Shown: positions 15,256 through 25,207 of the stretch, piece by piece
How positions within the stretch are numbered: position 1 is the stretch's first letter
How the letters are laid out: the number at the start of each line of letters is the position of its first letter
Origin: a bacterium
Lineage (GTDB): Bacteria > Bacillota_I > Bacilli_A > RF39 > UBA660
Assembly (NCBI GenBank): GCA_019423565.1
Contig: JAHZBE010000001.1
Coordinates: forward strand, 1-64,000
DNA: 64,000 nucleotides
Direction of reading: 5' to 3'
Position numbers and translations under genes: made by a program
The notes under the pieces: model-generated
Seen by the model: only the letters and a program-made list of their open reading frames with translations
The model's database searches: none
What the model was told of the DNA's origin: nothing

Positions 15256-18200
15256 ATGAAAATATTTGAAAGTTTAGATAAAGTATCTAATGAAGAAATG
15301 GAAAGTAAAATATTAAAAAAATGGAAAAGTGAAGACATATTAAATAAAACAATAGAAAACAGAAAGAATAGCAAGAACTTTGTATTCTATGATGGACCAA
15401 TATATGCGAATGCTAAACCTGGTATTCATCATGTATTTGCTAAAACTATAAAAGATTCTATTTGTAAATATAGAACTATGAAGGGAAATAGAGTACTTAG
15501 AAAAATAGGACTTGATACACATGGACTTCCAATAGAAGTAAATGTTGAAAAGAAACTAGGATTTAAATCAAAAGCGGATATTGAAAAATTTGGCATTGAA
15601 AATTTCTGTAAGGAATGTAATAAAGAAACAGCAACTAATATTGATATAGTTAAAAAAGTAACTGATCAAATGGGTCAATTTATAGATATGGAAAATCCAT
15701 ATATTACATGTAGTAATGAATTTATTGAATCAGAATGGTGGCTTATAAAGAATATATTTGATCAAGGATTAATTTATCATGGAAATAAAGTACTTCCATA
15801 TTGTCCAAGATGTGGTACTGAACTTTCTGCTAATGAAGTATCACAAGGATATAAAAATGTATCAGTTAATACTGTAATAGTACCATTTAAATTAAAAGAT
15901 GAAGATACTTATGTACTTGTTTGGACAACAACACCATGGACACTTATAGATAACGTTGCTTTATGTGTTAATCCAAATTATGAGTATTTAAAAGTTGAAT
16001 CAATGGGATACAAATTTATAGTTGGTAAATCACTTGCTGAAAAAGTATTAGGTGATGACTTTAAGGTATTAGAAGAACTTACTGGTAAAGATTTAGAAGG
16101 ACTTTCTTATGAACAATTACTTCCATTTGCTAAAGTAGAAGGTAAAGCATTTGTTATTTTAGCAGATACATATGTTACAGATGCTGATGGTACTGGAATT
16201 GTACACATTGCTCCAGCTTATGGTGAAGATGACTCTAGAGTAGCAAAAGAAAATGGGGTTGCATTTGTTCAATCAGTTGATAAAGATGGTAAGTATAAGA
16301 TTGGTCCATGGGAAGGAACAGTTGTAACAGATAGTGATCTTGAAATAGAAATAATCAAATACTTAAAGGCAAACGATAAATTATTTAAGAAAATAAAATT
16401 AACACATGATTATCCACATTGTTGGAGATGTAAAAAACCACTTATTTATTATGCAAAACCAGCATGGTATATAGAAACGACAAAAAGACAAAAAGAAATA
16501 ATAGAAGCAAATAAAAAGGTATCTTGGCATCCTGCTTATGTTGGTGAAAAAAGATTTGCTAACTGGCTAGAAGGTATGGTTGATTGGGGAATTTCAAGAA
16601 ATAGATATTGGGGTTGTCCAATGCCTCTTTGGACTTGTGATTGCTCTAATGTAACTTGTATTGGTTCAATAAAAGAATTAAAAGAAAAGTCAGTAGATAA
16701 TATAGATATAGAATCTATGGAACTTCATAGACCATATATAGATAATGTTCATATTAAATGTGAAAAATGTGGTAAAACAATGAATAGAGTAACAGATGTT
16801 ATGGATGTTTGGTTTGATTCAGGTGCTATGCCATATGCACAATATCATTATCCATTTGAAAATAAAGAATTATTTGAAAGTCAGTTCCCAGCAGATTTCA
16901 TCGCAGAAGGAGTAGATCAAACAAGAGGATGGTTTAATTCACTTATTTGTATATCTACTTTAGTATCAGGTGTATCAAGTTATAAAAATGTTGTTGTAAA
17001 TGATATGATGCTTGATGAACATGGTAAAAAGATGAGTAAATCAGTAGGTAATATTATTGATCCAGAAGAAGAAATGTCTAAGTTTGGTGCAGACGCAGTA
17101 AGATTCTACATGCTTAATGCATCACCAGTATGGACACCACTTAGATTTGATGAAGAAGGAGTTAAAGATGTAAACTCTAAAATACTTGGAACACTTAAAA
17201 ATACATATACATTCTTTGAAATGTATGCAAATACTGATAATGTAGATCCAAGAGAGTTTGATGTACCATATGAAAAAAGAGAAGAAATAGATAAATGGTT
17301 ACTATCTAAATATAATAAGCTTGTTAAAAATATGACAGAAGCATTTGATGAATATGATTTAAATAAAGTAACAAAATATGTATTTACTTTCTTAAATGAA
17401 GATTTATCTAACTGGTATATAAGACGTAATAGAAGAAGATTCTGGGGCTCAGAACTTAATGATTCTAAAAAGGCAGTATATAAAACAACTTATGAAGTAT
17501 TAACTGGAGTATGTAAGTTACTTGCGCCAATTATTCCATTTATTACTGAAGAATTATTTATTAAACTAACAGGAAAAGAATCAGTACATTTAGAAGATTA
17601 TCCAGTATGTGATGACAATATGATAAATGAAGCTATAGAAGAAAAAATGGATCTTGTTCGTGACCTTATTTCACTTGGTAGAAATGCAAGAGAAGAAGTT
17701 AAAATAAAGGTTCGTCAACCAATAAGTGAAATAATTATAGATGGGAAAAATAAAGAATTAATTGGTGACTTAACGGATCTTATTAAAGAAGAATTAAATG
17801 TTAAAAATGTAGTATTTGAAAATGATTTAAGTAAATATATGAACTTTACTATAAAACCTAATTTTAAAGTATGTGGTAAAATGTTTGGTAAAGAAATAAA
17901 TAATTATGCTAAAATGCTTAGTACTTTAAATGATGAAGACGTAAATAAACTTCAAAATGGAAATACTATTACTCATGAATTTAACGGTGAAACACTTGAA
18001 ATAACACCTGATATGGTTGATATAAGAATCGAATCAAAAGAAGGATTTGATGCTGCTAAAGAAAATAATAACTTTATAATATTAAATACAACTTTAACAG
18101 AAGATTTAATAAATGAAGGTATTGTTCGTGAACTTGTATCAAAAGTACAAAATTTAAGAAAAGTTAAAGATTTTGATGTGGCAGATAGAATTACATTATA

Positions 18201-18357
18201 TTATGATGGTGATATTGAATCTATAATAAGTGAATTTACTGATTATATAAAGAAGGAAACATTATCTGTTGGTATAGTTAAAAAAGAAGATTTAAGTGAA
18301 AACTTTAACTTAAATGGAATAGATGTTAAATTAGACGTTGAAAAAGTTACACAATAG
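15256..18357 (+). CDS. ileS: Isoleucine--tRNA ligase, IleRS2-like, altered HIGH motif
   Basis: This 1033-residue class I synthetase has the length and C-terminal architecture of the archaeal/eukaryotic-like IleRS2 group. The first signature, normally HxGH, reads G56-I57-H58-H59: the first and third residues are exchanged. The KMSKS loop is intact (GKKMSKSVGN), as are the editing-domain region WTTTPWTL and the zinc-type motifs CPRCGTE and CEKCGKTM. AGGAGGAT precedes the ATG and ends the previous gene. IleRS2 enzymes are intrinsically mupirocin-resistant, and members with this swapped motif are reported as hyper-resistant. It appears to be the only ileS here, under the T-box, hence probably the housekeeping enzyme. 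Confidence 0.96.
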   Translation: MKIFESLDKVSNEEMESKILKKWKSEDILNKTIENRKNSKNFVFYDGPIYANAKPGIHHVFAKTIKDSICKYRTMKGNRVLRKIGLDTHGLPIEVNVEKKLGFKSKADIEKFGIENFCKECNKETATNIDIVKKVTDQMGQFIDMENPYITCSNEFIESEWWLIKNIFDQGLIYHGNKVLPYCPRCGTELSANEVSQGYKNVSVNTVIVPFKLKDEDTYVLVWTTTPWTLIDNVALCVNPNYEYLKVESMGYKFIVGKSLAEKVLGDDFKVLEELTGKDLEGLSYEQLLPFAKVEGKAFVILADTYVTDADGTGIVHIAPAYGEDDSRVAKENGVAFVQSVDKDGKYKIGPWEGTVVTDSDLEIEIIKYLKANDKLFKKIKLTHDYPHCWRCKKPLIYYAKPAWYIETTKRQKEIIEANKKVSWHPAYVGEKRFANWLEGMVDWGISRNRYWGCPMPLWTCDCSNVTCIGSIKELKEKSVDNIDIESMELHRPYIDNVHIKCEKCGKTMNRVTDVMDVWFDSGAMPYAQYHYPFENKELFESQFPADFIAEGVDQTRGWFNSLICISTLVSGVSSYKNVVVNDMMLDEHGKKMSKSVGNIIDPEEEMSKFGADAVRFYMLNASPVWTPLRFDEEGVKDVNSKILGTLKNTYTFFEMYANTDNVDPREFDVPYEKREEIDKWLLSKYNKLVKNMTEAFDEYDLNKVTKYVFTFLNEDLSNWYIRRNRRRFWGSELNDSKKAVYKTTYEVLTGVCKLLAPIIPFITEELFIKLTGKESVHLEDYPVCDDNMINEAIEEKMDLVRDLISLGRNAREEVKIKVRQPISEIIIDGKNKELIGDLTDLIKEELNVKNVVFENDLSKYMNFTIKPNFKVCGKMFGKEINNYAKMLSTLNDEDVNKLQNGNTITHEFNGETLEITPDMVDIRIESKEGFDAAKENNNFIILNTTLTEDLINEGIVRELVSKVQNLRKVKDFDVADRITLYYDGDIESIISEFTDYIKKETLSVGIVKKEDLSENFNLNGIDVKLDVEKVTQ

Positions 18358-18424
18358 TGTAATTTTTTTCTTATTTATAAATAAAATAATATAGAGATAA
18401 TTTTGTCTAAATATGTCGAATTTG

Positions 18425-18453
18425 TTGACTTTTAAAATGTGTTATGATATTAT
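18425..18453 (+). promoter_or_regulatory. SigA-type promoter of small gene 18486
   Basis: TTGACT (18425-18430) and TATTAT (18448-18453) are spaced 17 bp. Transcription would begin near 18460, so translation starts at or before 18462 are unlikely. Confidence 0.6.
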
Positions 18454-18485
18454 CTTAAACGTTGCCAAAAAAGGAGATGAGAACG

Positions 18486-18704
18486 TTGTTAAGACTAATT
18501 GACGAAATAAATAGATTAGAACAGGATATACTTGCTTTAAACTTAATTGAAAAATCAAGAGGATTAAAACCACATGATTATAAAATTTATAAAAATAAGT
18601 GTGAACTTTTAAGATATAAACAAGCTAAATTAAGTGAAATAAAGAATGAAGAAATAATAAGAAATAAAAAAGTACTAAAACCTGTAAGCGCAAATATAGG
18701 CTAG
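18486..18704 (+). CDS. Small charged helical protein of unknown function
   Basis: This gene encodes 72 residues from TTG 18486, with AAGGAGATG about 8 nt upstream; other in-frame starts at 18462 (TTG) and 18477 (ATG) fall at the transcription start or directly against that site. The sequence is almost wholly helical (LIDEINRLEQDILALNLIEK, then ELLRYKQAKLSEIKNEEI) with a lysine-rich end. I do not recognise it. It has its own promoter and shares a bidirectional terminator with convergent sigK. Confidence 0.65.
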   Translation: MLRLIDEINRLEQDILALNLIEKSRGLKPHDYKIYKNKCELLRYKQAKLSEIKNEEIIRNKKVLKPVSANIG

Positions 18705-18742
18705 AAAAACAACCAATACTATTCTGTGTATTGGTTGTTTTT
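18705..18742. terminator. Bidirectional terminator between small gene and sigK
   Basis: A 15-bp perfect stem (18705-18719 with 18728-18742) is A-rich on one side and T-rich on the other, so it works in both directions. The sigK stop codon lies inside it. Confidence 0.9.
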
Positions 18743-19423
18743 TATAAATTCTCGTAATAATTTTGTTAGGGCTCTTTTTTCGATTCTAGAAACATAGCTT
18801 CTTGATATGCCAAGTTCTTTGGCAATTTCTTTTTGTGTTAACTCTTCTGTATTATTTAAACCATATCTCTTGTATATGATATTTTTTTCTCTTTCAGTTA
18901 ATATATTCATATATTTTTCTAACAATTTAATATTATTTTGAATATGCAAATCTTCTGCAAAATCCGGTTTAGGTGTTTTCAATATTTCCATGAATGTTAT
19001 TTCATTTCCATCTTTATCAAAGCCAACCTTTTCATCAATACTTATATTTTTACTATTTTTTTTATCATTTCTAAAATACATAAGTATTTCATTATCAATA
19101 CATCTTGCACAGTAGGTTGCAAGTTTAGTACCATGTTTATGTGAATATGTATCAATTCCTTTAATTAATCCAATTATACCAATACTTATTAAATCGTCAG
19201 TATCTTTTCTTGTTTGTTCATATTTTTTTACAACATGCGCAACTAACCTTAAATTATGTTCTATAAGAGTATTTCTTGCATTCTTATCTTTATTGTCTAA
19301 GTATTGTTTTATATAATATTCTTCTTCCTCATTAGATAATGGATCTGGAAATATATTATTTGAATAACTCCCTGTAAAACAAAACATACCTTTTAAAGCT
19401 GCTGCTAAAATACTTAAAAACAT
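18719..19423 (-). CDS. sigK: RNA polymerase sigma factor SigK (late mother-cell sporulation)
   Basis: This 234-residue sigma-70 family protein has the sporulation SigK pattern. A hydrophobic pro-sequence of about 20 residues (MFLSILAAALKGMFCF...) precedes PDPLSNEEEEYYIKQY. Region 2 has ARNTLIEHNLRLVAHVVKKYEQT, DDLISIGIIGLIKGIDTY and GTKLATYCARCIDNEILMYFR. Region 4 ends IAKELGISRSYVSRIEKRALTKL. The pro-sequence implies activation by the SpoIVFB-type protease. The gene is intact, with no skin-type element splitting it. AGGAAGTGAT precedes the ATG. It is divergent from ftsA. Confidence 0.93.
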   Translation of the reverse strand: MFLSILAAALKGMFCFTGSYSNNIFPDPLSNEEEEYYIKQYLDNKDKNARNTLIEHNLRLVAHVVKKYEQTRKDTDDLISIGIIGLIKGIDTYSHKHGTKLATYCARCIDNEILMYFRNDKKNSKNISIDEKVGFDKDGNEITFMEILKTPKPDFAEDLHIQNNIKLLEKYMNILTEREKNIIYKRYGLNNTEELTQKEIAKELGISRSYVSRIEKRALTKLLREFIKNNQYTE

Positions 19424-19562
19424 TACATCACTTCCTAATTAAATATATGTTTTTCTATAAATTGCTAGTACCTATTATTTAATAAGAACCTTAATTTTCA
19501 AAAACATCTTTTAATTTTTTATAAAATATTGTATAATAAAATTAGCATAGAGGAGAGTATAT

Positions 19563-20822
19563 ATGAAGCAAATCTTTTCATCATTCGATATCGGATCTAG
19601 TTCCATAAAAATTGTTGTATGTGAGTATTTTGAACATAGATTAAATGTCTTAGCATCTGTAAAAATCGATTCTGCTGGAATAAAAAATGGGATTGTAGTT
19701 GATTCTATAAAAGCAAAGACTCAAATAAAAAAAGCAATTGATAATATAGATTCAATACTTGGTTTAAAAATTGATAAGGCAATTATTAATGTTCCTATGT
19801 ATGATGCATCTTATATGGTAAATGAAGGAAGTACTACAATAACAAATCCTGATAGAGTTGTAAAGGGAATAGATATGGTTAATTCACTTCAGGGTTCTAT
19901 ATATAACAAGATTCCAAAATCTAGAGAACTTGTAACGATTATGCCTATAAAATATAATGTAGACAATGAAAAAAAGGATTTAATGAATCCAAGAGGTATT
20001 AGAGCAAATAAATTATATGTTAACTCTATGAGTACAACTGTACCAAAGAAAAACATTTATGCTATAATATCAATATTGCAAGAATTAGGAATAGAGATAA
20101 TTGATATATTGTTTGGAATAATAGGCGATTATTATGAATTTAAAGATAAAAAAATGGAAAATAGTGTTTGTGGTGTGATAAACATCGGATCTGATAAGAC
20201 AGAGCTTGCAGTATTTAAAAACAATATAATATTTAATTCTAAAATATTAGATATTGGCTCTAAAGATATTGACGAAGACTTATCTTATATTTATAATATA
20301 AGTGAAAAACAATCAAAGAAGATAAAAGAAACTTTTGCACTTGCGTATAAAGATTTTTCTAGTACATCTGATGTTTATGAAATAAATAATAAAATTGGAA
20401 TTAAAACAAAAATTAATCAATATGAAGCAAGTGAAATTGCTAGTAAAAAACTAAAAGAAATACTAGAAATTTCAAAAAAAGAATTAAATGACTTAACAAA
20501 AAAGGAAATAAGTTATATAATAGTTTCAGGTGGTATAATTAATATGCCAGGATTTGATGTTCTTGCAAAAGAAATAATTAAGGATAAAGTAGTTATAAAT
20601 TCGATAAAAACAATAGGGGCTCGTGATAGTGCATATTCACAAGCTTTAGGAATGATAAGTTACTTTATAGATAAACTTAGTATTAGAGGAAAAGAATATA
20701 CTATGTTTGATGATGATATGTATTTAGATTTGGTTGAAAGTAAAAAAAATAATTTGAATGGTGAGAATACTACTGTATTTGGCAAACTGTTTGGTTATTT
20801 ATTCGATAATAAGGAGGACTAA
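19563..20822 (+). CDS. ftsA: Cell division protein FtsA
   Basis: This 419-residue actin-like ATPase anchors FtsZ to the membrane. The phosphate-1 motif SSFDIGSSSIKIVV and the phosphate-2 motif GVINIGSDKTELAVF are visible. The 1C domain follows the first motif, and a C-terminal tail rich in charged and aromatic residues ends in VFGKLFGYLFDNKED, a plausible membrane-targeting helix. GAGGAGAG precedes the ATG, and a TATAAT lies at 19532-19537. It lies 2 bp before ftsZ. The sequence is diverged from model FtsA proteins, but synteny and motifs agree. Confidence 0.92.
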   Translation: MKQIFSSFDIGSSSIKIVVCEYFEHRLNVLASVKIDSAGIKNGIVVDSIKAKTQIKKAIDNIDSILGLKIDKAIINVPMYDASYMVNEGSTTITNPDRVVKGIDMVNSLQGSIYNKIPKSRELVTIMPIKYNVDNEKKDLMNPRGIRANKLYVNSMSTTVPKKNIYAIISILQELGIEIIDILFGIIGDYYEFKDKKMENSVCGVINIGSDKTELAVFKNNIIFNSKILDIGSKDIDEDLSYIYNISEKQSKKIKETFALAYKDFSSTSDVYEINNKIGIKTKINQYEASEIASKKLKEILEISKKELNDLTKKEISYIIVSGGIINMPGFDVLAKEIIKDKVVINSIKTIGARDSAYSQALGMISYFIDKLSIRGKEYTMFDDDMYLDLVESKKNNLNGENTTVFGKLFGYLFDNKED

Positions 20823-20824
20823 TT

Positions 20825-21898
20825 ATGGCATTAGAAATAGATCAATTAGCAAAAATAAAGGTAATAGGTGTTGGTGGTGCAGGTAATAACGCCGTTAATA
20901 GAATGATAGAGCAAGGACTTCAAGGGGTAGATTTTATAGTAGCAAATACTGATTTACAAGTATTAAATAGTTCAAAAGCTCAAACAAAAATTCAACTTGG
21001 TTCAACAGGACTTGGTGCAGGTGCTGACCCAGATGTTGGTAGAGAAGCAGCTTTAGAGTCAAAAGATAGCATTGTTGAAGTATTAAAAGGTGCAGATATG
21101 GTATTTGTAACATGTGGAATGGGTGGTGGAACAGGAACAGGAGCAGCACCTATAGTTGCAGAAATAGCCCAAGAACTTGGTGCGTTAACAGTAGGTATTG
21201 TTACTAAACCATTTTCATTTGAAGGAAGAAAAAGAAGTGAACATGCTAAGGCAGGACTTGAAGCTTTAAAAGAACATGTAGATACTTTAATCGTAATACC
21301 AAATGATAGATTAAGAGATATTATAGATAAATCAACTCCAATGATTGATGCATTTAAGGAAGTTGATAATGTTTTAAGATTAGGTGTTCAATCTGTATCA
21401 GACTTAATCGCAGTAACAGGACTTGTAAACCTAGATTTTGCAGATGTTAAGACAGTTATGGAAAATAAAGGAGATGCACTTATCGGTATAGGATGTGCAA
21501 CTGGTCCAAATAGAGCTGTTGAAGCTGCTAAACAATCTGTAAGTAGTCCACTTCTTGAAAAAGATATCAAAGGTGCAACTGATGCTATTATTAATATAAC
21601 AGGTGGTAAAAATTTAAGTTTATTTGAAGTTGAAGATGCAGTACAAGTGGTAAGAGAAGCTGCTGGAACTGATATTAATACTATATTTGGTGCCGTTATT
21701 AATGAAGCTCTTGATGAAGATATAGTAGTAACAGTAGTAGCAACTGGATTTGATAAAGTAGGTGAACCACTTACAAATACTCCTAACACAATGAGTACAC
21801 AAGTTATTGATATGATTGATGATGATAATGATGACGATTCATCAGATGATGATATATATGATATTCCAGAATTTTTAAGAAATAGAAGAAGTTTATAG
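20825..21898 (+). CDS. ftsZ: Cell division protein FtsZ
   Basis: This 357-residue tubulin-like GTPase forms the division ring. The N-terminus KVIGVGGAGNNAVNRMIEQG and the tubulin signature GMGGGTGTGAAP (about 98-110) are conserved, as is the T7 loop NLDFADVKTVM. An acidic, Asp-rich linker leads to the C-terminal peptide IPEFLRNRRSL, which binds FtsA and SepF. AAGGAGGA precedes the ATG. Confidence 0.99.
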   Translation: MALEIDQLAKIKVIGVGGAGNNAVNRMIEQGLQGVDFIVANTDLQVLNSSKAQTKIQLGSTGLGAGADPDVGREAALESKDSIVEVLKGADMVFVTCGMGGGTGTGAAPIVAEIAQELGALTVGIVTKPFSFEGRKRSEHAKAGLEALKEHVDTLIVIPNDRLRDIIDKSTPMIDAFKEVDNVLRLGVQSVSDLIAVTGLVNLDFADVKTVMENKGDALIGIGCATGPNRAVEAAKQSVSSPLLEKDIKGATDAIINITGGKNLSLFEVEDAVQVVREAAGTDINTIFGAVINEALDEDIVVTVVATGFDKVGEPLTNTPNTMSTQVIDMIDDDNDDDSSDDDIYDIPEFLRNRRSL

Positions 21899-21903
21899 AA
21901 AGT

Positions 21904-21930
21904 TTAACGATTTATCTCGTTAACTTTTTT
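21904..21930 (+). terminator. Intrinsic terminator after ftsZ
   Basis: Stem ttaacga/tcgttaa (7 bp) has a 6-nt loop and is followed by seven T. Confidence 0.8.
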
Positions 21931-21939
21931 TATAATTTG

Positions 21940-21948
21940 TGCTATAAT
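21940..21948 (+). promoter_or_regulatory. Extended -10 promoter for LRR gene
   Basis: TGCTATAAT lies 24 bp before the ATG at 21972. No good -35 is seen at the right distance. Confidence 0.55.
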
Positions 21949-21971
21949 ATTCATCACTTGTGAGGTGGTGA

Positions 21972-23867
21972 ATGAATTACGATTTAAAAATAATAAAGAA
22001 AAAATATGGCGAAAATATGATGAAACTTGTAAGAACTTTATTTCCAACATTGCTTGAAGAAGAAGGGTTATTATCAGGAATTTTATTAGAAAATTTTAAT
22101 GCATCCAAAGTTCTTTATGATGATATCAAGAAAAATAATCTTGAAAAAGAATTTAAAATGTTTGTATATAGTTTTTTAGACAAAGAGGAAGCAACAGTTA
22201 ATAGCAAAAAAACACCTAAAGAGTTATTTGGTGAATTAGGATATGATTTTTATGAGTGTAAAACAGAAGAAGAGATAAGAAAATTTAGAAAATATTATGC
22301 TAGAGGGGAAGAATTATGTACATTTAAAGATAAAAGATTAAATAAATGTTATGTATTTTTTGCTGTTAAAAGAAATATTGATGAAATAAAAAGAGAAAAT
22401 TTTAAAAATCCAGTAAGAGAAGATGAGTATGGTACATCTATTATGAGTATACAGTTTACAAAAGATGAGGCACATACTTTATCTATTAAAAATAGATATA
22501 ATCACGCACTTTTAGATTCAAATCCAGATGCTACATATAGAAATAATCTTGATAATATTATTCCTGGACTTACAAAAAGCTTTGAAAATACTTATGGACT
22601 TGTACAACTTAATCCAAATATTAATTTTGAAATGAAAAATTATGTAAGGGGAAATGACGGGAAATTTTATAAATATAATTATGAAATAAATAATGTGTAT
22701 TATTGCTCTGATAATGTAATTATTGATAACTTTGAAGTAAAAAGACTTCCAAAAGAGAGATATATTGTTATGGATTATTTTATATTAGATATGAAGGATA
22801 AGAAAATAACATTATATGATAAAAATATAAATGATTCATTTTTATTTAGTATAAATAATATTAAGAAAATTGATGTTTTGAAAGATGAATCAAAAAAGAT
22901 AATAATTATCATTTGTGAACATGGAAATGTTTCTATTAAACTTGATGAAAATGATAGAATAATAGAACTAGAGGACAATAATGTTAAGAAAATCCCAGAT
23001 GGTTATTTATTAAAGTCAAAGTATTTAGAAAGTATATCGTTAAATAATGCTATTGAAGTTGGTAATGATTTTTTAAATAAAAATGAATCTTTATCTAAGG
23101 TATCAATGGATAATGTTATATCTATTGGTAATAACTTTTTGGAAAATAATAAAAGTGTTGATGAAATATCATTTTTGAAATTGGAAAAAATAGGTAATAG
23201 ATTTATGTTTAGTAGTAACAATCCAAAAATGAAAAAAATATACATGCCTAATGTAAAAATAATAGGTGATAAATTTATGTTTTATAATAATTCTGTTATG
23301 GAAGTATTTATGCCTAATGTTATAACGATTGGTAATACTTTTTTTATGAATAATAAAATTATGAGAACTCTTTACATACCGAGTGTACGTGAAATAAAAG
23401 ATTCATGCCTAGAAAATAATTTATTGATTAATGAAATTAATTTACAAGATGTTTTATATATAGGGAAAGACTTTTTAAAACAAAATTTATCCTTAAAAAA
23501 ACTAATTATTCCTAATATAACTGAACTTAAAGCAGGTACATTAAAATATAATAATTGCCTTGAAGAATTGTATGCGCCATTTCTAAGAAAAATAAGTGAT
23601 AATGTTTTAACATTTAATAGTTCATTAACAGAATTTGAAGCCTTTTGTCTAGAAGAAATCGGTAATAATTTCTTAGAATATAATAGAAAGATAAAAAGAT
23701 TTATTACACCTAATTTAAAGAAAATAGGAATTAATATTTTAAAAGATAATGATGAAATAAAAGAACTTGATATAAATAAATTAGAAGATGAATACATAAA
23801 TAATTTATCAAAATATATAAAAGAAATGTATGAAACTGAAATGCCATATATATTTAAACTTGTATAA
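21972..23867 (+). CDS. Leucine-rich-repeat protein (BspA-like repeats)
   Basis: This 631-residue protein starts at 21972 after GAGGTGGTG. The C-terminal 290 residues are LRR units of about 23-24 residues with the theme NVISIGNNFLENN, so it forms a solenoid of the BspA-like type. The N-terminal part, about 1-210, is a separate domain with EEIRKFRKYYARGEELCTF and a conserved-looking KNRYNHALLDSNPDATYRNNLDNIIPGL stretch that I have seen as a common module in gut LRR proteins. No signal peptide, membrane segment or sorting signal is visible, so it may be intracellular. The partner is unknown. It is monocistronic, with its own -10 box and terminator. Confidence 0.85.
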   Translation: MNYDLKIIKKKYGENMMKLVRTLFPTLLEEEGLLSGILLENFNASKVLYDDIKKNNLEKEFKMFVYSFLDKEEATVNSKKTPKELFGELGYDFYECKTEEEIRKFRKYYARGEELCTFKDKRLNKCYVFFAVKRNIDEIKRENFKNPVREDEYGTSIMSIQFTKDEAHTLSIKNRYNHALLDSNPDATYRNNLDNIIPGLTKSFENTYGLVQLNPNINFEMKNYVRGNDGKFYKYNYEINNVYYCSDNVIIDNFEVKRLPKERYIVMDYFILDMKDKKITLYDKNINDSFLFSINNIKKIDVLKDESKKIIIIICEHGNVSIKLDENDRIIELEDNNVKKIPDGYLLKSKYLESISLNNAIEVGNDFLNKNESLSKVSMDNVISIGNNFLENNKSVDEISFLKLEKIGNRFMFSSNNPKMKKIYMPNVKIIGDKFMFYNNSVMEVFMPNVITIGNTFFMNNKIMRTLYIPSVREIKDSCLENNLLINEINLQDVLYIGKDFLKQNLSLKKLIIPNITELKAGTLKYNNCLEELYAPFLRKISDNVLTFNSSLTEFEAFCLEEIGNNFLEYNRKIKRFITPNLKKIGINILKDNDEIKELDINKLEDEYINNLSKYIKEMYETEMPYIFKLV

Positions 23868-23876
23868 ATGTTAATT

Positions 23877-23905
23877 GTAAAGCCTTTTTCGCTTTACTTT
23901 TTCTT
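23877..23905 (+). terminator. Intrinsic terminator after LRR gene
   Basis: Stem gtaaagc/gctttac (7 bp) has a 7-nt loop and is followed by tttttcttt. Confidence 0.8.
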
Positions 23906-24009
23906 TACTATTTACAACAATTGATTCTTTTTTTGTAAATTAGTTATGAAATAAAAAAAACTACTTGTAAGATAAAAAATTAAATGGTAAACTTAAATAT
24001 AGAATAAGG

Positions 24010-24038
24010 CTAGTTTTTTTACTCGTTTTAAAAACTAG
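24010..24038 (+). other. Hairpin in the 5' leader of the pilin-like gene
   Basis: A perfect 9-bp inverted repeat (ctagttttt/aaaaactag) with an 11-nt spacer lies just before the ribosome-binding site AGGATGAGG. No T-run follows, so an RNA-stabilising or regulatory hairpin is more likely than a terminator. Confidence 0.55.
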
Positions 24039-24055
24039 AATAGGATGAGGAAAAA

Positions 24056-25207
24056 ATGAAAAAAGAAAAAGGGTTTACATTAATAGAGTTACTCGCAGTA
24101 ATAGTAATACTAGCAGTACTAATGGTAGTAGCAGTACCAAAGATATTAAATGTAATAAATAAAACAAAAGAAAGTGCAGCTGAAAGTAGTGTAAAACTTT
24201 TAAAAGATGCAATAAAAACACAAGTAACATCCCGAGAATTAACAGATAATAAATTTGAACAAGATGAAGATGGATGTTATACATTTAATTTTAATGATCA
24301 ACAAAGTGGAAATGCAAAGAAATTAAATGTAAAAAATAAAGAACAAATAACAGGATCAATTAAATACTGTAATGGAAAATTTAAAGATGATAAGATAAAA
24401 TCAAAAGATGCATCTACAAATAATGTAATATGTAAAAGAGCAACCACACTTCATACAGAAAAATGTAATATTTCAGGTACATCATATTATTGTTCTGGTG
24501 CAGGATATTCGGGGAAAACAATAACATATGGTAATTTAGGAGTGAAAGGAACACTTACATCAGGAGATGCATTTGATTGCGATGTAAATGGTGATGGAGA
24601 ATATGATAGCAATTCAGAAAGATTTTATTATGTAAGTAATTATTATAATACAACCACAAAATCATTTGAAGATGATACAGCAGTATTAATATATTATAAT
24701 AATGTTGGTGCAGGTATTCCAACTGTAACTGCAACATATGCATATGATAGTTCAGGAGAAAACTGGCATGGACCAAGAACCGCAATTAAAGAACTTCCAA
24801 CAACAAGTCAGTGGAATAATGTAAGTTTAAAAAATGATGTGAGAGCAATTCTATCAAATAAAAATGTAAATACGACACCAGGAGGGACATTACCAAGTGA
24901 TTTTAGTTATGCAGGATATGCTGCAAGATTATTAACAATACAAGAAATAAAAGTGGCAACTAATAATAATAATATATTAGAACATGGTGGACTTGATAAC
25001 TTTACATATTTATTAGAAAATACACAATTTTCGAATGATAGTGCTGTCTATAAATGGTGCCTTGAAGCACCTGCTTCAGGTAATTCATCTGATATTTGGG
25101 TTATAAATGGGACTTTTAGAAGTACAGATATAAATAATTCTTCTAGTTCTAGTAATTATGCTGTTCGTCCCGCCATCGAAATTCTAAAATCTGATATCTC
25201 ATACTAG
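24056..25207 (+). CDS. Type IV prepilin-like surface protein with C-terminal lectin-like domain
   Basis: This 383-residue protein begins with a class III prepilin signal MKKEKG|FTLIE followed by a 20-residue hydrophobic helix, so a prepilin peptidase should cut after Gly6. About 100 residues of charged stalk contain paired Cys. The C-terminal domain of about 230 residues has WHGPRTAIKELP, AARLLTIQEIK, YKWCLEAP, IWVINGTFRS and ends NYAVRPAIEILKSDISY. That pattern resembles C-type-lectin/sulfatase-modifying-factor-like domains on gut Firmicutes pseudopilins. No pilus assembly genes are nearby. A frameshifted copy of the last 45 residues lies 150-310 bp downstream. There is no terminator directly after the stop codon. 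Confidence 0.85.
   Translation: MKKEKGFTLIELLAVIVILAVLMVVAVPKILNVINKTKESAAESSVKLLKDAIKTQVTSRELTDNKFEQDEDGCYTFNFNDQQSGNAKKLNVKNKEQITGSIKYCNGKFKDDKIKSKDASTNNVICKRATTLHTEKCNISGTSYYCSGAGYSGKTITYGNLGVKGTLTSGDAFDCDVNGDGEYDSNSERFYYVSNYYNTTTKSFEDDTAVLIYYNNVGAGIPTVTATYAYDSSGENWHGPRTAIKELPTTSQWNNVSLKNDVRAILSNKNVNTTPGGTLPSDFSYAGYAARLLTIQEIKVATNNNNILEHGGLDNFTYLLENTQFSNDSAVYKWCLEAPASGNSSDIWVINGTFRSTDINNSSSSSNYAVRPAIEILKSDISY

Noticed and set aside
18719..19423. A skin-type element splitting sigK
   Set aside because: The sigK frame is continuous from the pro-sequence to the helix-turn-helix end.
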